Assembly: GCA_029863385.1 (NCBI GenBank)
Contig: JAOTVU010000026.1
Coordinates: 1 to 38,231, forward strand
Origin: Acidimicrobiia bacterium
GTDB lineage: Bacteria > Actinomycetota > Acidimicrobiia > Acidimicrobiales > SZUA-35
DNA: 38,231 nt
Direction of reading: 5' to 3'
Part shown: piece by piece, positions 7,520 through 15,141 of the stretch
Layout: every line of letters begins with the position of its first letter
Position numbering within the stretch: position 1 is the first letter of the stretch
Notes under the pieces: model-generated
The model's input: the letters and a program-made list of their open reading frames with translations, nothing else
Databases searched by the model: none
Told to the model about the DNA's origin: nothing
Made by a program: the position numbers and the translations under genes

Positions 7520-8981
7520 CAGTTCGGCCGATCGGGATGTGGGGCACGAGCGGTTGAACTGTTCGCGCGCCGACCGATCCTCGCCACACGCCCAGAGCGT
7601 AGGCGGAGTCGTCGACGATGCCGAAGGTGAGGTCGGTGCAGGTGTCGATGACGGTGCGTCGGGCTCGGTTCGTACCTGACTGCGGCGGTCGCCGCCGCAA
7701 CCGACGTAGCCATCCCAAGACGAGGAGCGACGGTGCCAGCCGGAACCGGGACCGAGTCGCGGCGACCACCGCGAGCGGCCACCAGGTGCGGGCCATCGAC
7801 AGCGCAAGACCGCGACATGTTCCGATCCAACCGGCGGTGACCATCCGGGCGGCTCGTCGAGCCGGAACCCCGCGGCGAAGCAACGTTGCCACATAGACAG
7901 CCGTCGACGACAGGACGACCAGAGCCGCCGGCAGGTGACAGCCGGTGAGGAGTGCGGCCCATGTCACGGCTGAACGGCTGTCGAGCCGGGCCGGGGCGAC
8001 AGCCCAACCGTGTCGCCGGGCCAACGGACCGGCCGCGGTGCCATAGCGGTACCGCTGCCGGACGAAGCCGCCCACCGTCGATCGGGGCGGGTGGGTGACC
8101 TCGATACTGGGGACGTAGCGAACCCAGCCCCGGGATCCGAGCCTCCAGACGAGATCGACGTCCTCACCGAAGCGCAGATCCGGGTCGAATCCTCCCGACG
8201 CGATCAGCTCAGACGTGCGCACGGCTAGACAGGTCGACGGAACGTAGGAGATTCGCCGGCCGGGGCCGACCAGGCCCGGTTCCGGTCCGAGGTCCAGCGG
8301 CGACCAGGTCCGTTCGTAGCGGGCCAAGCGGGTCGGGCGGTCCTCGGAGCGGACGCGCGGGGCGACGGCAACCGTGTCATCAACCGTCAGTTCGGCGGCC
8401 AGCAGCTGCAGCTGTTCAGCGGTGATGATGACACCGGCGTCGATGAACACGGTCGCCGCCTCGTCACCGTGGCGAATTCCGAGGTTGCGGGCGTTGCCGG
8501 GACCGGCGGGAGCCGACCGGCGAAGTACCGTCACGGGCACACCGACGTCGAAACCGATCGCCGGATCGACGGCGGGTTGCGAACCGTCGTCGACAATCAC
8601 GATTCGCCGGACCAGATCGTTGCTCAACCGGTCGGCGGTGCGGTTTGTCCCGCCGGTTCCGAGGGCGGCCAACGTCGTGGCCAGGCCGTCCGGATCGTCC
8701 TTGACCGGAACGACGACGACCAGGTTCAACCCAGACGTCGGCTCGTTGCTCGTCGCCGCGGCGATATCGGCTTCGACGAGGCGGCGGGCCAGCGCTCGAT
8801 GGGCCGGCTCGGGACCAACCGGCTCCCCGTCGAACCACCGGGCGACCAGCTCCGCACCCGTCGGCGAGAGGGTCAGGATCCGGTGTGGCGAGCCACCGAT
8901 GAGGCGTCGACCGCCGCAATCGATCGACAGGCCGGGCACCGGGCGCAACAGAAACGAGGATTGTCGGACTCGTCGGCTCAT
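7506..8981 (-). CDS. mftF: Mycofactocin glycosyltransferase MftF
   Basis: The 491-residue protein belongs to glycosyltransferase family 2 and carries the MftF-specific N-terminal region (GGSPHRILTLSPTGAELV at about 30-47), which precedes the GT-A domain. The GT domain starts with LVVVVPVKDDPDGLATTL, has IVDDGSQ, FIDAGVIIT, the acceptor-loop region RISYVPSTCLAVRTSELI and the catalytic GEDVDLVWRLGSRGW motif. C-terminal hydrophobic stretches (for example WAALLTGCHLPAALVVLSS) suggest membrane association. In mycobacteria MftF attaches beta-1,4-glucose chains to the mycofactocin core. Its ATG overlaps the stop of the VWA gene as ATGA, so it is the last gene of the minus-strand operon and is translationally coupled to it. 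Confidence 0.92.
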   Translation of the reverse strand: MSRRVRQSSFLLRPVPGLSIDCGGRRLIGGSPHRILTLSPTGAELVARWFDGEPVGPEPAHRALARRLVEADIAAATSNEPTSGLNLVVVVPVKDDPDGLATTLAALGTGGTNRTADRLSNDLVRRIVIVDDGSQPAVDPAIGFDVGVPVTVLRRSAPAGPGNARNLGIRHGDEAATVFIDAGVIITAEQLQLLAAELTVDDTVAVAPRVRSEDRPTRLARYERTWSPLDLGPEPGLVGPGRRISYVPSTCLAVRTSELIASGGFDPDLRFGEDVDLVWRLGSRGWVRYVPSIEVTHPPRSTVGGFVRQRYRYGTAAGPLARRHGWAVAPARLDSRSAVTWAALLTGCHLPAALVVLSSTAVYVATLLRRGVPARRAARMVTAGWIGTCRGLALSMARTWWPLAVVAATRSRFRLAPSLLVLGWLRRLRRRPPQSGTNRARRTVIDTCTDLTFGIVDDSAYALGVWRGSVGARTVQPLVPHIPIGRTATGR

Positions 8982-9877
8982 CGCCGGTGATTCAACACGG
9001 CGTTGAGGGCCGACACCACATCGAGTGGTCCACTGACCAGCTCCACCCCGGCGCCTGCCTCGCGTCCGAGGCGGAGGGCATGCTCGGGTTCGTCGGCCGG
9101 GGCGACGATCGCGAGTTCCTCGATCGATCTGGCCGCCGAAATCGGGTCGTCCCCGGTTGTCGTCTCACCATCGGAAAGCAACACCACAACCCGGCGGCGG
9201 GCGCTCGAAGCGAGCAGTTGCCGCCGGGCCGCCTTCAGAGCCAGGTCGATATCGGTGGTCCCGTGCCCTCGCAGGCGCAGCACCGACGTCACGATCGACT
9301 CGGGCGGCTGATCCTGATGGAGATCCTTGAGGGTGAGGACCCGATCACCGAACGCGAGCACGGCGAGTTCACCCGGAGCCCGCCATGTACAGGCCGCGGC
9401 AGCCAGAGCGGCGGTCGCGAGCCGAGCCCCGTCCATCGAGCCGGACCGGTCGACGACGAGGCAGATCGCCGTTTCCGGTCGGGCCCACGTCCTCGTCGTC
9501 AGATCGTCGATCGACGGACGCCGACGTTCCACCATGGCGCCATGGATCGCGTCGAGGCTGGCGTCGACGTCGATGTCGCTCGAATCCGGCACCGCCCGTT
9601 GGGGGACGAGGCGACCGGTCCCACCGGACCGAGCCGGGCCGGCGGTGGTCAGGTCGATCAGTAGTCGCCCGGCCAGGCGCCGGGCCAGCGCGGCGAGCGT
9701 CCGGTCGGTGGCGTGGCTCATCATGGCCAGGATCTCCAGCGCCTCGTCCGGATCCTCGGACCACAGCTCGTCGAAGGCATCCTCATCGAGTTGACCGATG
9801 TCCGGTGACAGCAGGTTGAACGCAGGCTGGTACTCGAGCTGCCGGCGGCTGGTGGTACGCCGGGCCTCCTCGGCCAA
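8978..9877 (-). CDS. VWA-domain protein, partner of the adjacent AAA ATPase
   Basis: From the TTG at 9877 the protein has 299 residues. The N-terminal half is acidic and helical (EDAFDELWSEDPDEALEIL). A von Willebrand A domain follows from about residue 135, with the metal-ion site motif DRSGSM at 143-148, a conserved Thr in GHGTTDIDLAL and Asp in VVVLLSDGETTT. Such MoxR-type ATPase plus VWA pairs act as chaperones or insertases that mature metal- or cofactor-containing enzymes. TTG is the only usual start in this frame after an upstream TGA, and it has only a weak ribosome binding site. The frame stays open for 28 or more plausible codons upstream, into the AAA gene, which suggests it may instead be entered by a -1 frameshift (see 9941-9967). 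Confidence 0.85.
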   Translation of the reverse strand: MAEEARRTTSRRQLEYQPAFNLLSPDIGQLDEDAFDELWSEDPDEALEILAMMSHATDRTLAALARRLAGRLLIDLTTAGPARSGGTGRLVPQRAVPDSSDIDVDASLDAIHGAMVERRRPSIDDLTTRTWARPETAICLVVDRSGSMDGARLATAALAAAACTWRAPGELAVLAFGDRVLTLKDLHQDQPPESIVTSVLRLRGHGTTDIDLALKAARRQLLASSARRRVVVLLSDGETTTGDDPISAARSIEELAIVAPADEPEHALRLGREAGAGVELVSGPLDVVSALNAVLNHRR

Positions 9878-9912
9878 GGCTTCCGCCGTCTGGTCGGGGT
9901 CGAGGAGCTTCT

Positions 9913-10920
9913 CTAGCTGCTCGTCGTCGAGATCCGAATCGCCGCCTTGCGGCTGCTCGCTTTTCCCTCCTGAGCGCCACCACCCTCACCGTTTCCGCTT
10001 CCGTCTCCCGGTTCGCCGTTCGGGGCGGTCTCCGGGGCACTCATGATCCGGAGCCAGACCTGCTCGACCACTTCCTCCGCCGTGACGGCGGCCGAATCGT
10101 GGAGCTGGAGCCGCCCGGAGAGGGCGGTGAGGGCGGCGTCGAGGCCCACTTCGAGATCGGTGGCTGGACGGCTGCGGATGACGCTCAGGCTCTCGGCCAT
10201 CTTGACCAGATCGATCGCTCCCCGGACCGACGGCCCGATCCGCACCTCGGGGTGGTCCCTCAGCGCCCGTACGGCGAGTACCGCGCCTTCCACGAGCCGC
10301 TCGGGTGCTTCGGTCCCGGTCTGGGCCCGGGTGATGGCGATCTCGTGATCGGCGTCCTGGTAGCCGACGGCCAGACGACAGATCCGATCGTAGATGGCGC
10401 CGGAGATTCGAGCCGTGCCGATGGAGTCGTACGGGTTCATCGCCGCCACCAACCGAAAGCCCGGTTCGGCTTTGATGCGGCCCAATCGGGGCACGGTCAG
10501 CTCCTGTTCGGACATGACCGTGACCAGCAGGTTGAGCGTCTCCTCCGGAACCCGATTGATCTCCTCCACATACAGCAGATGGCCGCCTCTCAGCGCCCGG
10601 GCCAAGGGACCGTCGATCCAGATGTCAGGGCGGTAACCCTGTTCGAGAACCTGAGCGGGATCGAAATGACCGATGAGGCGTGCCGGGGTCAGCTCGGCGT
10701 TGCCTTCCACGAAATCCATCTCGATGCCGGTGGTGTCGGCGATGGCCCGCAACATGGTCGACTTGCCGGTGCCGGGCGGCCCCTCCAGGAGCAGGTGGCG
10801 ACCGGACAGCAACGCAGCCACCACCAGCTCGCATTCGCGGCGACGGCCGATGACCCTCGCCTCCATCTGCTCGACGGTGTTCGGCCCCAACTCCATGGGA
10901 TACACCGGTTGATTGCTCAC
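9913..10920 (-). CDS. MoxR/GvpN-like AAA+ ATPase in the mycofactocin operon
   Basis: The 335-residue protein is an AAA+ ATPase of the MoxR group: Walker A GPPGTGKS at 47-54, Walker B LLYVEEIN at 115-122, sensor 1 in VAAMNPYD, and an arginine-finger-like region YDRICRL. The GTG start at 10920 has a good ribosome binding site (AAGGAGA). After the ATPase core the C-terminus becomes a Gly/Glu/Asn linker and ends with a basic tail of 15 residues (KASSRKAAIRISTTSS) that does not resemble the rest. This change falls exactly at a G GGA AAA heptamer. A -1 slip there would join it to the VWA protein, giving one polypeptide of about 647 residues. Probable role: remodelling of a redox enzyme or complex linked to mycofactocin; that is inference from context. 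Confidence 0.88.
   Translation of the reverse strand: MSNQPVYPMELGPNTVEQMEARVIGRRRECELVVAALLSGRHLLLEGPPGTGKSTMLRAIADTTGIEMDFVEGNAELTPARLIGHFDPAQVLEQGYRPDIWIDGPLARALRGGHLLYVEEINRVPEETLNLLVTVMSEQELTVPRLGRIKAEPGFRLVAAMNPYDSIGTARISGAIYDRICRLAVGYQDADHEIAITRAQTGTEAPERLVEGAVLAVRALRDHPEVRIGPSVRGAIDLVKMAESLSVIRSRPATDLEVGLDAALTALSGRLQLHDSAAVTAEEVVEQVWLRIMSAPETAPNGEPGDGSGNGEGGGAQEGKASSRKAAIRISTTSS
9941..9967 (-). promoter_or_regulatory. Candidate -1 programmed ribosomal frameshift site at the AAA/VWA junction
   Basis: On the minus strand the heptamer GGGAAAA (9967-9961) is read in the zero frame of the AAA gene as G GGA AAA, which fits the X XXY YYZ slippery rule. Seven bases later (spacer GCGAGCA) comes a perfect 5-bp all-GC stem, GCCGC AAG GCGGC (9953-9941). 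An AGGAGG sequence overlaps the upstream side. Slipping back one base puts ribosomes into the VWA frame, which is open from here and encodes a plausible acidic linker (DDEQLEKLLDPDQTAEAL). Alternatives are independent start at TTG 9877, or a one-base error in an A run of the assembly. Confidence 0.45.
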
Positions 10921-11019
10921 CTGTCTCCTTCGGGCCGGTGTCGAATCGAGGCGGTGGCCCGCCGTCCACCTTAGTGACGAGCCAACGGGGTCATCGAATT
11001 GGGCCGGCGGTGTCGGGCG

Positions 11020-11715
11020 TCACGGGACCGACAAGAGGTGCTCGACCAACGACTCGACCAGATGCTCGAACAGAGCGGCACCATCTTCTGCCGTTGCGCC
11101 TCGGGGGTCGCCCAGGACCCCGCTGGAGCTGACCGCGGCCAGGCCGTCGGTTCGAAGGAGCGGCAGGAGTACCGACAGTGGTTCGGTGTTGCCCGACACG
11201 TCGTCGAACGGCCCGACGAGGTCGGGACGGAGGTGAAGGAGCAGGGAGGTTTCGGTGTGCCCGGCATGGGCGTCGACCCCGGTTCCCGACGGCCATCGGG
11301 GGCTCACCCAGCTCACCTTGTGGCCCTCGGCGTTGAGTCGGGTGACGGTCGGGGCGAGGACGGGAACATTGCCACCGTGGCCCGACACCAGGACCACCCG
11401 GTCACAGAAGTGGGCCGCCGAGCGCACCAACTCGATGATCACCCGCTCCAGAGCGTCCCGACCGATCGACAGTGTGCCGGGAAAGTCCTGATGTTCGCCC
11501 GATGACCCGTAGGGGAGCGATGGCGCCACTGCCGCGCCATCCACCTGTGACGCGGCGGCGGTCGCCCAGGCCGTGGCGATGATGGTGTCGGTCGTCAGCG
11601 GAAGATGGGGGCCGTGCTGCTCGGTGGCACCGAGGGGGACCAGCAGACAGCCAACCCGCTGGTCGCCGTTGCCCTTGCCTCCGCCACCGAGCGCCGGTGC
11701 GCCGGCATCCGACAT
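11020..11715 (-). CDS. mftE: Mycofactocin peptidase MftE, creatininase family
   Basis: The 231-residue protein is a creatininase-family metal hydrolase. Metal-binding motifs are seen in order: GATEQHGPHLPLTTD (Glu32, His34, Asp43), SGHGGN in the middle, and AHAGHTETSLLLHL near residue 155 with the conserved Glu. MftE cleaves the MftC-modified precursor peptide to release the Val-Tyr-derived product. The start at 11715 has a good ribosome binding site (GGAAGGAAA) a few bases upstream. It follows queF with a 37-bp gap and precedes the AAA ATPase by 99 bp. The poly-Gly stretch at 10-13 is a lineage oddity. Confidence 0.92.
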   Translation of the reverse strand: MSDAGAPALGGGGKGNGDQRVGCLLVPLGATEQHGPHLPLTTDTIIATAWATAAASQVDGAAVAPSLPYGSSGEHQDFPGTLSIGRDALERVIIELVRSAAHFCDRVVLVSGHGGNVPVLAPTVTRLNAEGHKVSWVSPRWPSGTGVDAHAGHTETSLLLHLRPDLVGPFDDVSGNTEPLSVLLPLLRTDGLAAVSSSGVLGDPRGATAEDGAALFEHLVESLVEHLLSVP

Positions 11716-11752
11716 CTGGGGTTTCCTTCCTCGGGGCTCAGCTGCCCAGTCG

Positions 11753-12190
11753 TCAGCGACTGCGCTCGCTCACGGTCTGCAGCTCGATCCCACCGCGTGG
11801 CCGCTGGGTCAGCGTGACGGTGACCCGGTGGGGTTCGGCCGACGCGAAGATCTCGTCGGCGATCTGCACCGCCAGCGCCTCGGCGAACACCGCCCGGTCG
11901 CGGAACGACCACAGGAACAGTTTCAGCGACTTCGACTCGACGCAACGCTGATCAGGGATGTACTCGATGACGACCGACGAGATGTCGGGCTGTGACGTCA
12001 CCGGGCACATCGACATGAGTTCATCGGTGGAGAACCGCACCGAGGTGCATCCGTCGGGAGCGGGGAACCATTCGACGTGATCGACGGGATGCCGGACCGT
12101 GCTACCGAGGATCGACAGGTTGAAGCCGGTCGGATAACTGGACTCGACCGGGGTGTCGGTGCCGTCGTCGGTGTTCGAGTCGCTGGTCAC
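11753..12190 (-). CDS. queF: QueF-type NADPH-dependent preQ0 (nitrile) reductase inside the mycofactocin operon
   Basis: From GTG 12190 the protein has 145 residues, the size of unimodular QueF. QueF reduces the nitrile of 7-cyano-7-deazaguanine (preQ0) to the amine preQ1 in queuosine synthesis. Seen are the catalytic Cys62 and Asp69 in MCPVTSQPD, the family signature ESKSLKLFLWSFR (85-97) and Glu104. Spacings match B. subtilis QueF (Cys55, Asp62, Glu97) exactly. The His that precedes the Glu in B. subtilis (His96) is Ala103 here. The start overlaps the mftC stop as GTGA, so it is translationally coupled to the maturase. It may serve queuosine synthesis, with queG nearby, or may have been recruited to mycofactocin chemistry; the sequence does not decide. 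Confidence 0.88.
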   Translation of the reverse strand: MTSDSNTDDGTDTPVESSYPTGFNLSILGSTVRHPVDHVEWFPAPDGCTSVRFSTDELMSMCPVTSQPDISSVVIEYIPDQRCVESKSLKLFLWSFRDRAVFAEALAVQIADEIFASAEPHRVTVTLTQRPRGGIELQTVSERSR

Positions 12191-13317
12191 GGTCGGGCGG
12201 GCGAGGTTCGAGGGATGAAGCGGACCGGAGTCGGCTTGGAGTGGTCCGACGTTGACGGCGGCCGCCGGCCGGCCCCGACGGCGGCCAGCGCCTCCTGCCC
12301 GTGCCCGCTCACACACTCCGGATCCGGGCCGTCGAGCGGGAGGCCGGTGAAGAACTTGGCGGCCATGCAGCCGCCCTGACAGGCGTCGAACTGCCCGCAA
12401 CTGGCGCAGGCACCCGCCGACTGGGGTTCCCGCAGCTCGAGGAAGAGGGGAGAGGACCGCCAGATCGTCGGGAATCCTCCAGGATCTCGAACGTTGCCCG
12501 CCTTGAACTCGTCGTGGAGGACGAAGGGGCACGCGTAGACATCGCCGACAGGGTCGATCAGGCAGACCACCCGTCCGGCCCCGCAGAGGTTGAGGCCTTC
12601 CAGATTGCCGGATCCGAGGGCGTTGAGATGGAAGAACGAGTCGCCGGTGAGCACACCGGGCCGGTCGAGCAGCCAGTGGTACAACTCGATCTGCTGATCC
12701 TGGGTGGGATGCAGCTCGTGCCAGCTGTCGACACCGCGGCCCGATGGCCGCAGCCTGGTCAGCCGGAGTTCAGCGCCGTAGTGGTCGGCCAGGCCAGCGA
12801 AGTCGTCAAGTTGGGCGATGTTGTGGCGGGTCATCACCACACTGATCTTGAAGGGCCCGAAATCGGCGGCGGCGAGGTGATCCATCGCCGCGATGGCGGT
12901 GGCGAACGACCCGATACCACGAACGGTGTCGTTCGTGGCCGCATCTGCTCCGTCGAGTGACAGCTGGATGTCGGTGTAGTCCACGGCCGCCAGCCGGCGG
13001 GCCGTCTCGGCGTCGATCCGTGAACCGTTGGTCGAGAACTTCACGCCCACCCCACTGGTGGTGGCATACGAGATCAGGTCGAAGAAATCGGTTCGGATCG
13101 TGGGTTCCCCACCGCCGATGTTGACATAGAAAACCTGGAGTTCTCGGAGCTCGTCGATGACGGTCTTCGCTTCGCCCGTCGACAGCTCCCGGGGGTCACG
13201 CCGTCCACTGGAGCTGAGGCAGTGGATGCAGGCCAGGTTGCAGGCGTAGGTGAGCTCCCAGGTGAGGCAGATGGGGGCGTCGAGGCCACGTTTCAATTCG
13301 TCGGTCAGCGCGCTCAC
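12187..13317 (-). CDS. mftC: Mycofactocin radical SAM maturase MftC
   Basis: The 376-residue protein has the radical SAM motif CNLACIHC (Cys26, Cys30, Cys33), the SAM-binding GGGEPT motif and a C-terminal SPASM domain for auxiliary [4Fe-4S] clusters. SPASM cysteines are seen in LCGAGRVVCLIDPVGDVYACPF and in CASCGQFDACQGGC, with a last Cys in DPEC. MftC oxidatively decarboxylates the C-terminal Tyr of MftA and then makes a carbon-carbon bond to the preceding Val. The GTG start at 13317 overlaps the mftB stop as GTGA, and its own stop overlaps the queF start in the same way. The frame is open further upstream, but that part overlaps mftB. The C-terminal 35 residues after the SPASM domain are polar and variable. 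Confidence 0.95.
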   Translation of the reverse strand: MSALTDELKRGLDAPICLTWELTYACNLACIHCLSSSGRRDPRELSTGEAKTVIDELRELQVFYVNIGGGEPTIRTDFFDLISYATTSGVGVKFSTNGSRIDAETARRLAAVDYTDIQLSLDGADAATNDTVRGIGSFATAIAAMDHLAAADFGPFKISVVMTRHNIAQLDDFAGLADHYGAELRLTRLRPSGRGVDSWHELHPTQDQQIELYHWLLDRPGVLTGDSFFHLNALGSGNLEGLNLCGAGRVVCLIDPVGDVYACPFVLHDEFKAGNVRDPGGFPTIWRSSPLFLELREPQSAGACASCGQFDACQGGCMAAKFFTGLPLDGPDPECVSGHGQEALAAVGAGRRPPSTSDHSKPTPVRFIPRTSPARP

Positions 13318-13631
13318 CGGTCGACCTTTCGATCCCCTCCGAATGACCCCACCGGCTCTATGAAGTCGGATCGGGCCAGCGCGTCGAGCGCCTGCCCGTA
13401 GACGGGCCACTTGCCGTCGTCGAGATCCAGATTGTCGAAGGCGGCCCGGGCCGAGTCGAAGTGTTCGAGATCGTCGACAAGTCGAACCAACTCGGGCGAG
13501 CGTAGGAAGTTCAGTTTGCGGTTGCCGTAGTGGTAGGCCAGCGCACCGAATGGCTCTGGACGCAGCGCCACCCGCTCGTGAAGCCGCCATCGCCCGGTTG
13601 TCGGATCGCTGGGCCGTGGCTCAGTAGACAC
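13314..13631 (-). CDS. mftB: Mycofactocin precursor-binding chaperone MftB (RRE domain)
   Basis: The 105-residue protein fits MftB, a PqqD-like RiPP recognition element that binds MftA and presents it to MftC. The characteristic region RVALRPEPFGALAYHYGNRKLNFLRSPELV is seen in pieces at about 16-45, followed by a helical C-terminal part. I place the start at GTG 13631, which lies inside the last codons of mftA (in GGTGTCTACTGA), so the two genes overlap by 11 bp. This leaves a protein of the normal size; longer versions would translate mftA out of frame. It ends with a GTGA overlap into mftC. Confidence 0.93.
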   Translation of the reverse strand: MSTEPRPSDPTTGRWRLHERVALRPEPFGALAYHYGNRKLNFLRSPELVRLVDDLEHFDSARAAFDNLDLDDGKWPVYGQALDALARSDFIEPVGSFGGDRKVDR

Positions 13632-13770
13632 CGCACATGCCGTCGATTGAGACCTCCTCCACCAGCAGATCCTCCACCACGAGTTCCTGATCGGCCGATT
13701 CGACCGCGTCGTCGTCGATGTCGGGCGCATGCTCGTCGAGGGCGGTTGACGGGGAGACTGGTTCAGTCAC
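13621..13770 (-). CDS. mftA: Mycofactocin precursor peptide MftA
   Basis: A 49-residue peptide too short for most gene callers. It starts at GTG 13770, with AAGGAC 8 nt upstream as ribosome binding site. The N-terminal leader is acidic (for example EHAPDIDDDAVESADQE), and the C-terminus ends in LLVEEVSIDGMCGVY, with the conserved IDGMCGVY core at 42-49. The last two residues, Val48 and Tyr49, are the ones converted into the redox-active mycofactocin core. It is followed by mftB (overlapping by 11 bp) and mftC, and is the first gene of the operon. The 107-bp gap upstream should hold the promoter, but I could not assign clear -35 and -10 boxes. Confidence 0.96.
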   Translation of the reverse strand: MTEPVSPSTALDEHAPDIDDDAVESADQELVVEDLLVEEVSIDGMCGVY

Positions 13771-13877
13771 GAATCAACGTCCTTGTGCCGTGACCCGGAT
13801 CCTTCTGACCCGGATCGATGGACACATCGTAGTCGTCGTGACCGGGCCGGTGGGAGCCGGGGATTGGACCTCGCCGG

Positions 13878-15041
13878 TCAGCGGAGGTCGAAACAGACCT
13901 TGATCGAACCGCGGGGCCCGGCCTGGGCCGCCTGTTCCAGCGCGTCGGTGTAGCGTTCGAGATCGAATCGGTCGGTCACCATCCGACCGAGATCGGCGGC
14001 GTCGACGAGTTCGGTGGCCATGTCGAACGTGCGGCGCCGGCTTCCGTCGGGAAGCTCCTCGGTGCCGTAGGTGTAGGCACCGACCAGCTCGGTCTCCCGG
14101 TGCCACAGCGCCGTCAGATCAAGCGAGACCTTGCCCGGCATGCCGACCAGGACGACCCGGCCGCGGGGGCGGGCGGTGCCGATGGCCGCATCGATCGTCG
14201 CCGCGGTGCCGACGGCGTCGATCATGATGTCGGCGCCCCCCGACAGGTCGTCGCCGATCATGAAGCTGCCCGACGCCCGCCGAACCGCTCGCTGCAGCTC
14301 ACCGGGGTCGACCACGAGGTCGGCCCCGAGTTCGCGGGCCATGGCCTTCTGCTCCTGATACTTGGCCCCCACGATCACGGTTCCGGGCTGGGTGAAGTGG
14401 CGGATGGCGGCCAGTGTGGTGAGCCCCATCGTTCCAGCGCCGATGATGGCCACGATCGCACCGTCGGTGATGTTGGCCTTGAGGGCCGCGTGGACACCGA
14501 CCGCCGTCGGTTCGATCATGACGGCCGCCTCGTCACTCAGGCGATCGGGCACCGGATGAAGCTGCGACTCGTGAGCTACGAACTCGCTCGACCAACCGCC
14601 GCCGGTCGATGCGCAGTAGCCCGTCTGGATGCCGGGTTCGAGGTCGCCGCTGACCAGATGCCGGTAGTCGGTGCCGTCACCGGGGGCCGCGTCGCTGAAC
14701 GGGGCGTCGAAGCCGCGCGCCTGGTGACCGAGAACCGGTTCGACGACGACCCGGGATCCGTCGCCGAGACGGCCGACCGCCTCGTGGCCGGGTACGAACG
14801 GGAACGAAACCCAGGGCTCGAAGTAGCGGGACGACTTGCCGTCGACCGTGGCCAGGTCGGAACCGCAGATGCCGCTCAGCAGTGTGGTCACCCGATGCCA
14901 GCCCTCGCCGGGGAGATCGAACGGCTCGCGCTCGATCAGATGGAGCGGACCAGCTCCGGCTCCGCTTCCCGGCCGCAGACGGGACGACAGGGCCGCAGCC
15001 GCATAGCGGACCTCGTTTCGGGTGAACTCGAGCGCCTTCAC
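13878..15041 (-). CDS. Zinc-type alcohol dehydrogenase (MDR) family oxidoreductase lacking the structural-zinc cysteines
   Basis: From GTG 15041 the protein has 387 residues. The MDR fold is clear: LLSGICGSDLATVDG with the catalytic-zinc Cys, FPFVPGHEAVG with His and Glu, Rossmann motif IIGAGTMGLTTLAAI, and MIDAVGTAATIDAAI. The lobe that normally holds four structural-zinc cysteines reads GHQARGFDAPFSDAAPGDGTD and has none. After the second beta strand of the Rossmann fold there is GAKYQEQK with no acidic residue, so NADP rather than NAD may be used. It lies on the same strand 107 bp upstream of mftA, and so is a candidate mycofactocin-linked dehydrogenase. It is not of the NDMA-dependent subfamily as far as I can judge; the substrate is unknown. 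Confidence 0.85.
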   Translation of the reverse strand: MKALEFTRNEVRYAAAALSSRLRPGSGAGAGPLHLIEREPFDLPGEGWHRVTTLLSGICGSDLATVDGKSSRYFEPWVSFPFVPGHEAVGRLGDGSRVVVEPVLGHQARGFDAPFSDAAPGDGTDYRHLVSGDLEPGIQTGYCASTGGGWSSEFVAHESQLHPVPDRLSDEAAVMIEPTAVGVHAALKANITDGAIVAIIGAGTMGLTTLAAIRHFTQPGTVIVGAKYQEQKAMARELGADLVVDPGELQRAVRRASGSFMIGDDLSGGADIMIDAVGTAATIDAAIGTARPRGRVVLVGMPGKVSLDLTALWHRETELVGAYTYGTEELPDGSRRRTFDMATELVDAADLGRMVTDRFDLERYTDALEQAAQAGPRGSIKVCFDLR

Positions 15042-15141
15042 TCCCGCAACGCTAGCGCCTGAACGCTGAGCCCGTCGGCATCGGGTGGCGGGCCCGGAAC
15101 GACGATCGTCGGGGACGACGTTGGCTGTCACAGGCCCTGAG

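Noticed and set aside
12191..12532. Longer N-terminus for QueF
   Set aside because: It would run within mftC in another frame; the GTG at 12190 gives the exact family size and a GTGA overlap.
13771..13877. Direct repeat GATCCGGGTCA in the mftA upstream gap as regulator site
   Set aside because: Two near copies (around 13796-13820) are short and GC-rich; without a known regulator or conservation they are not distinguishable from chance.
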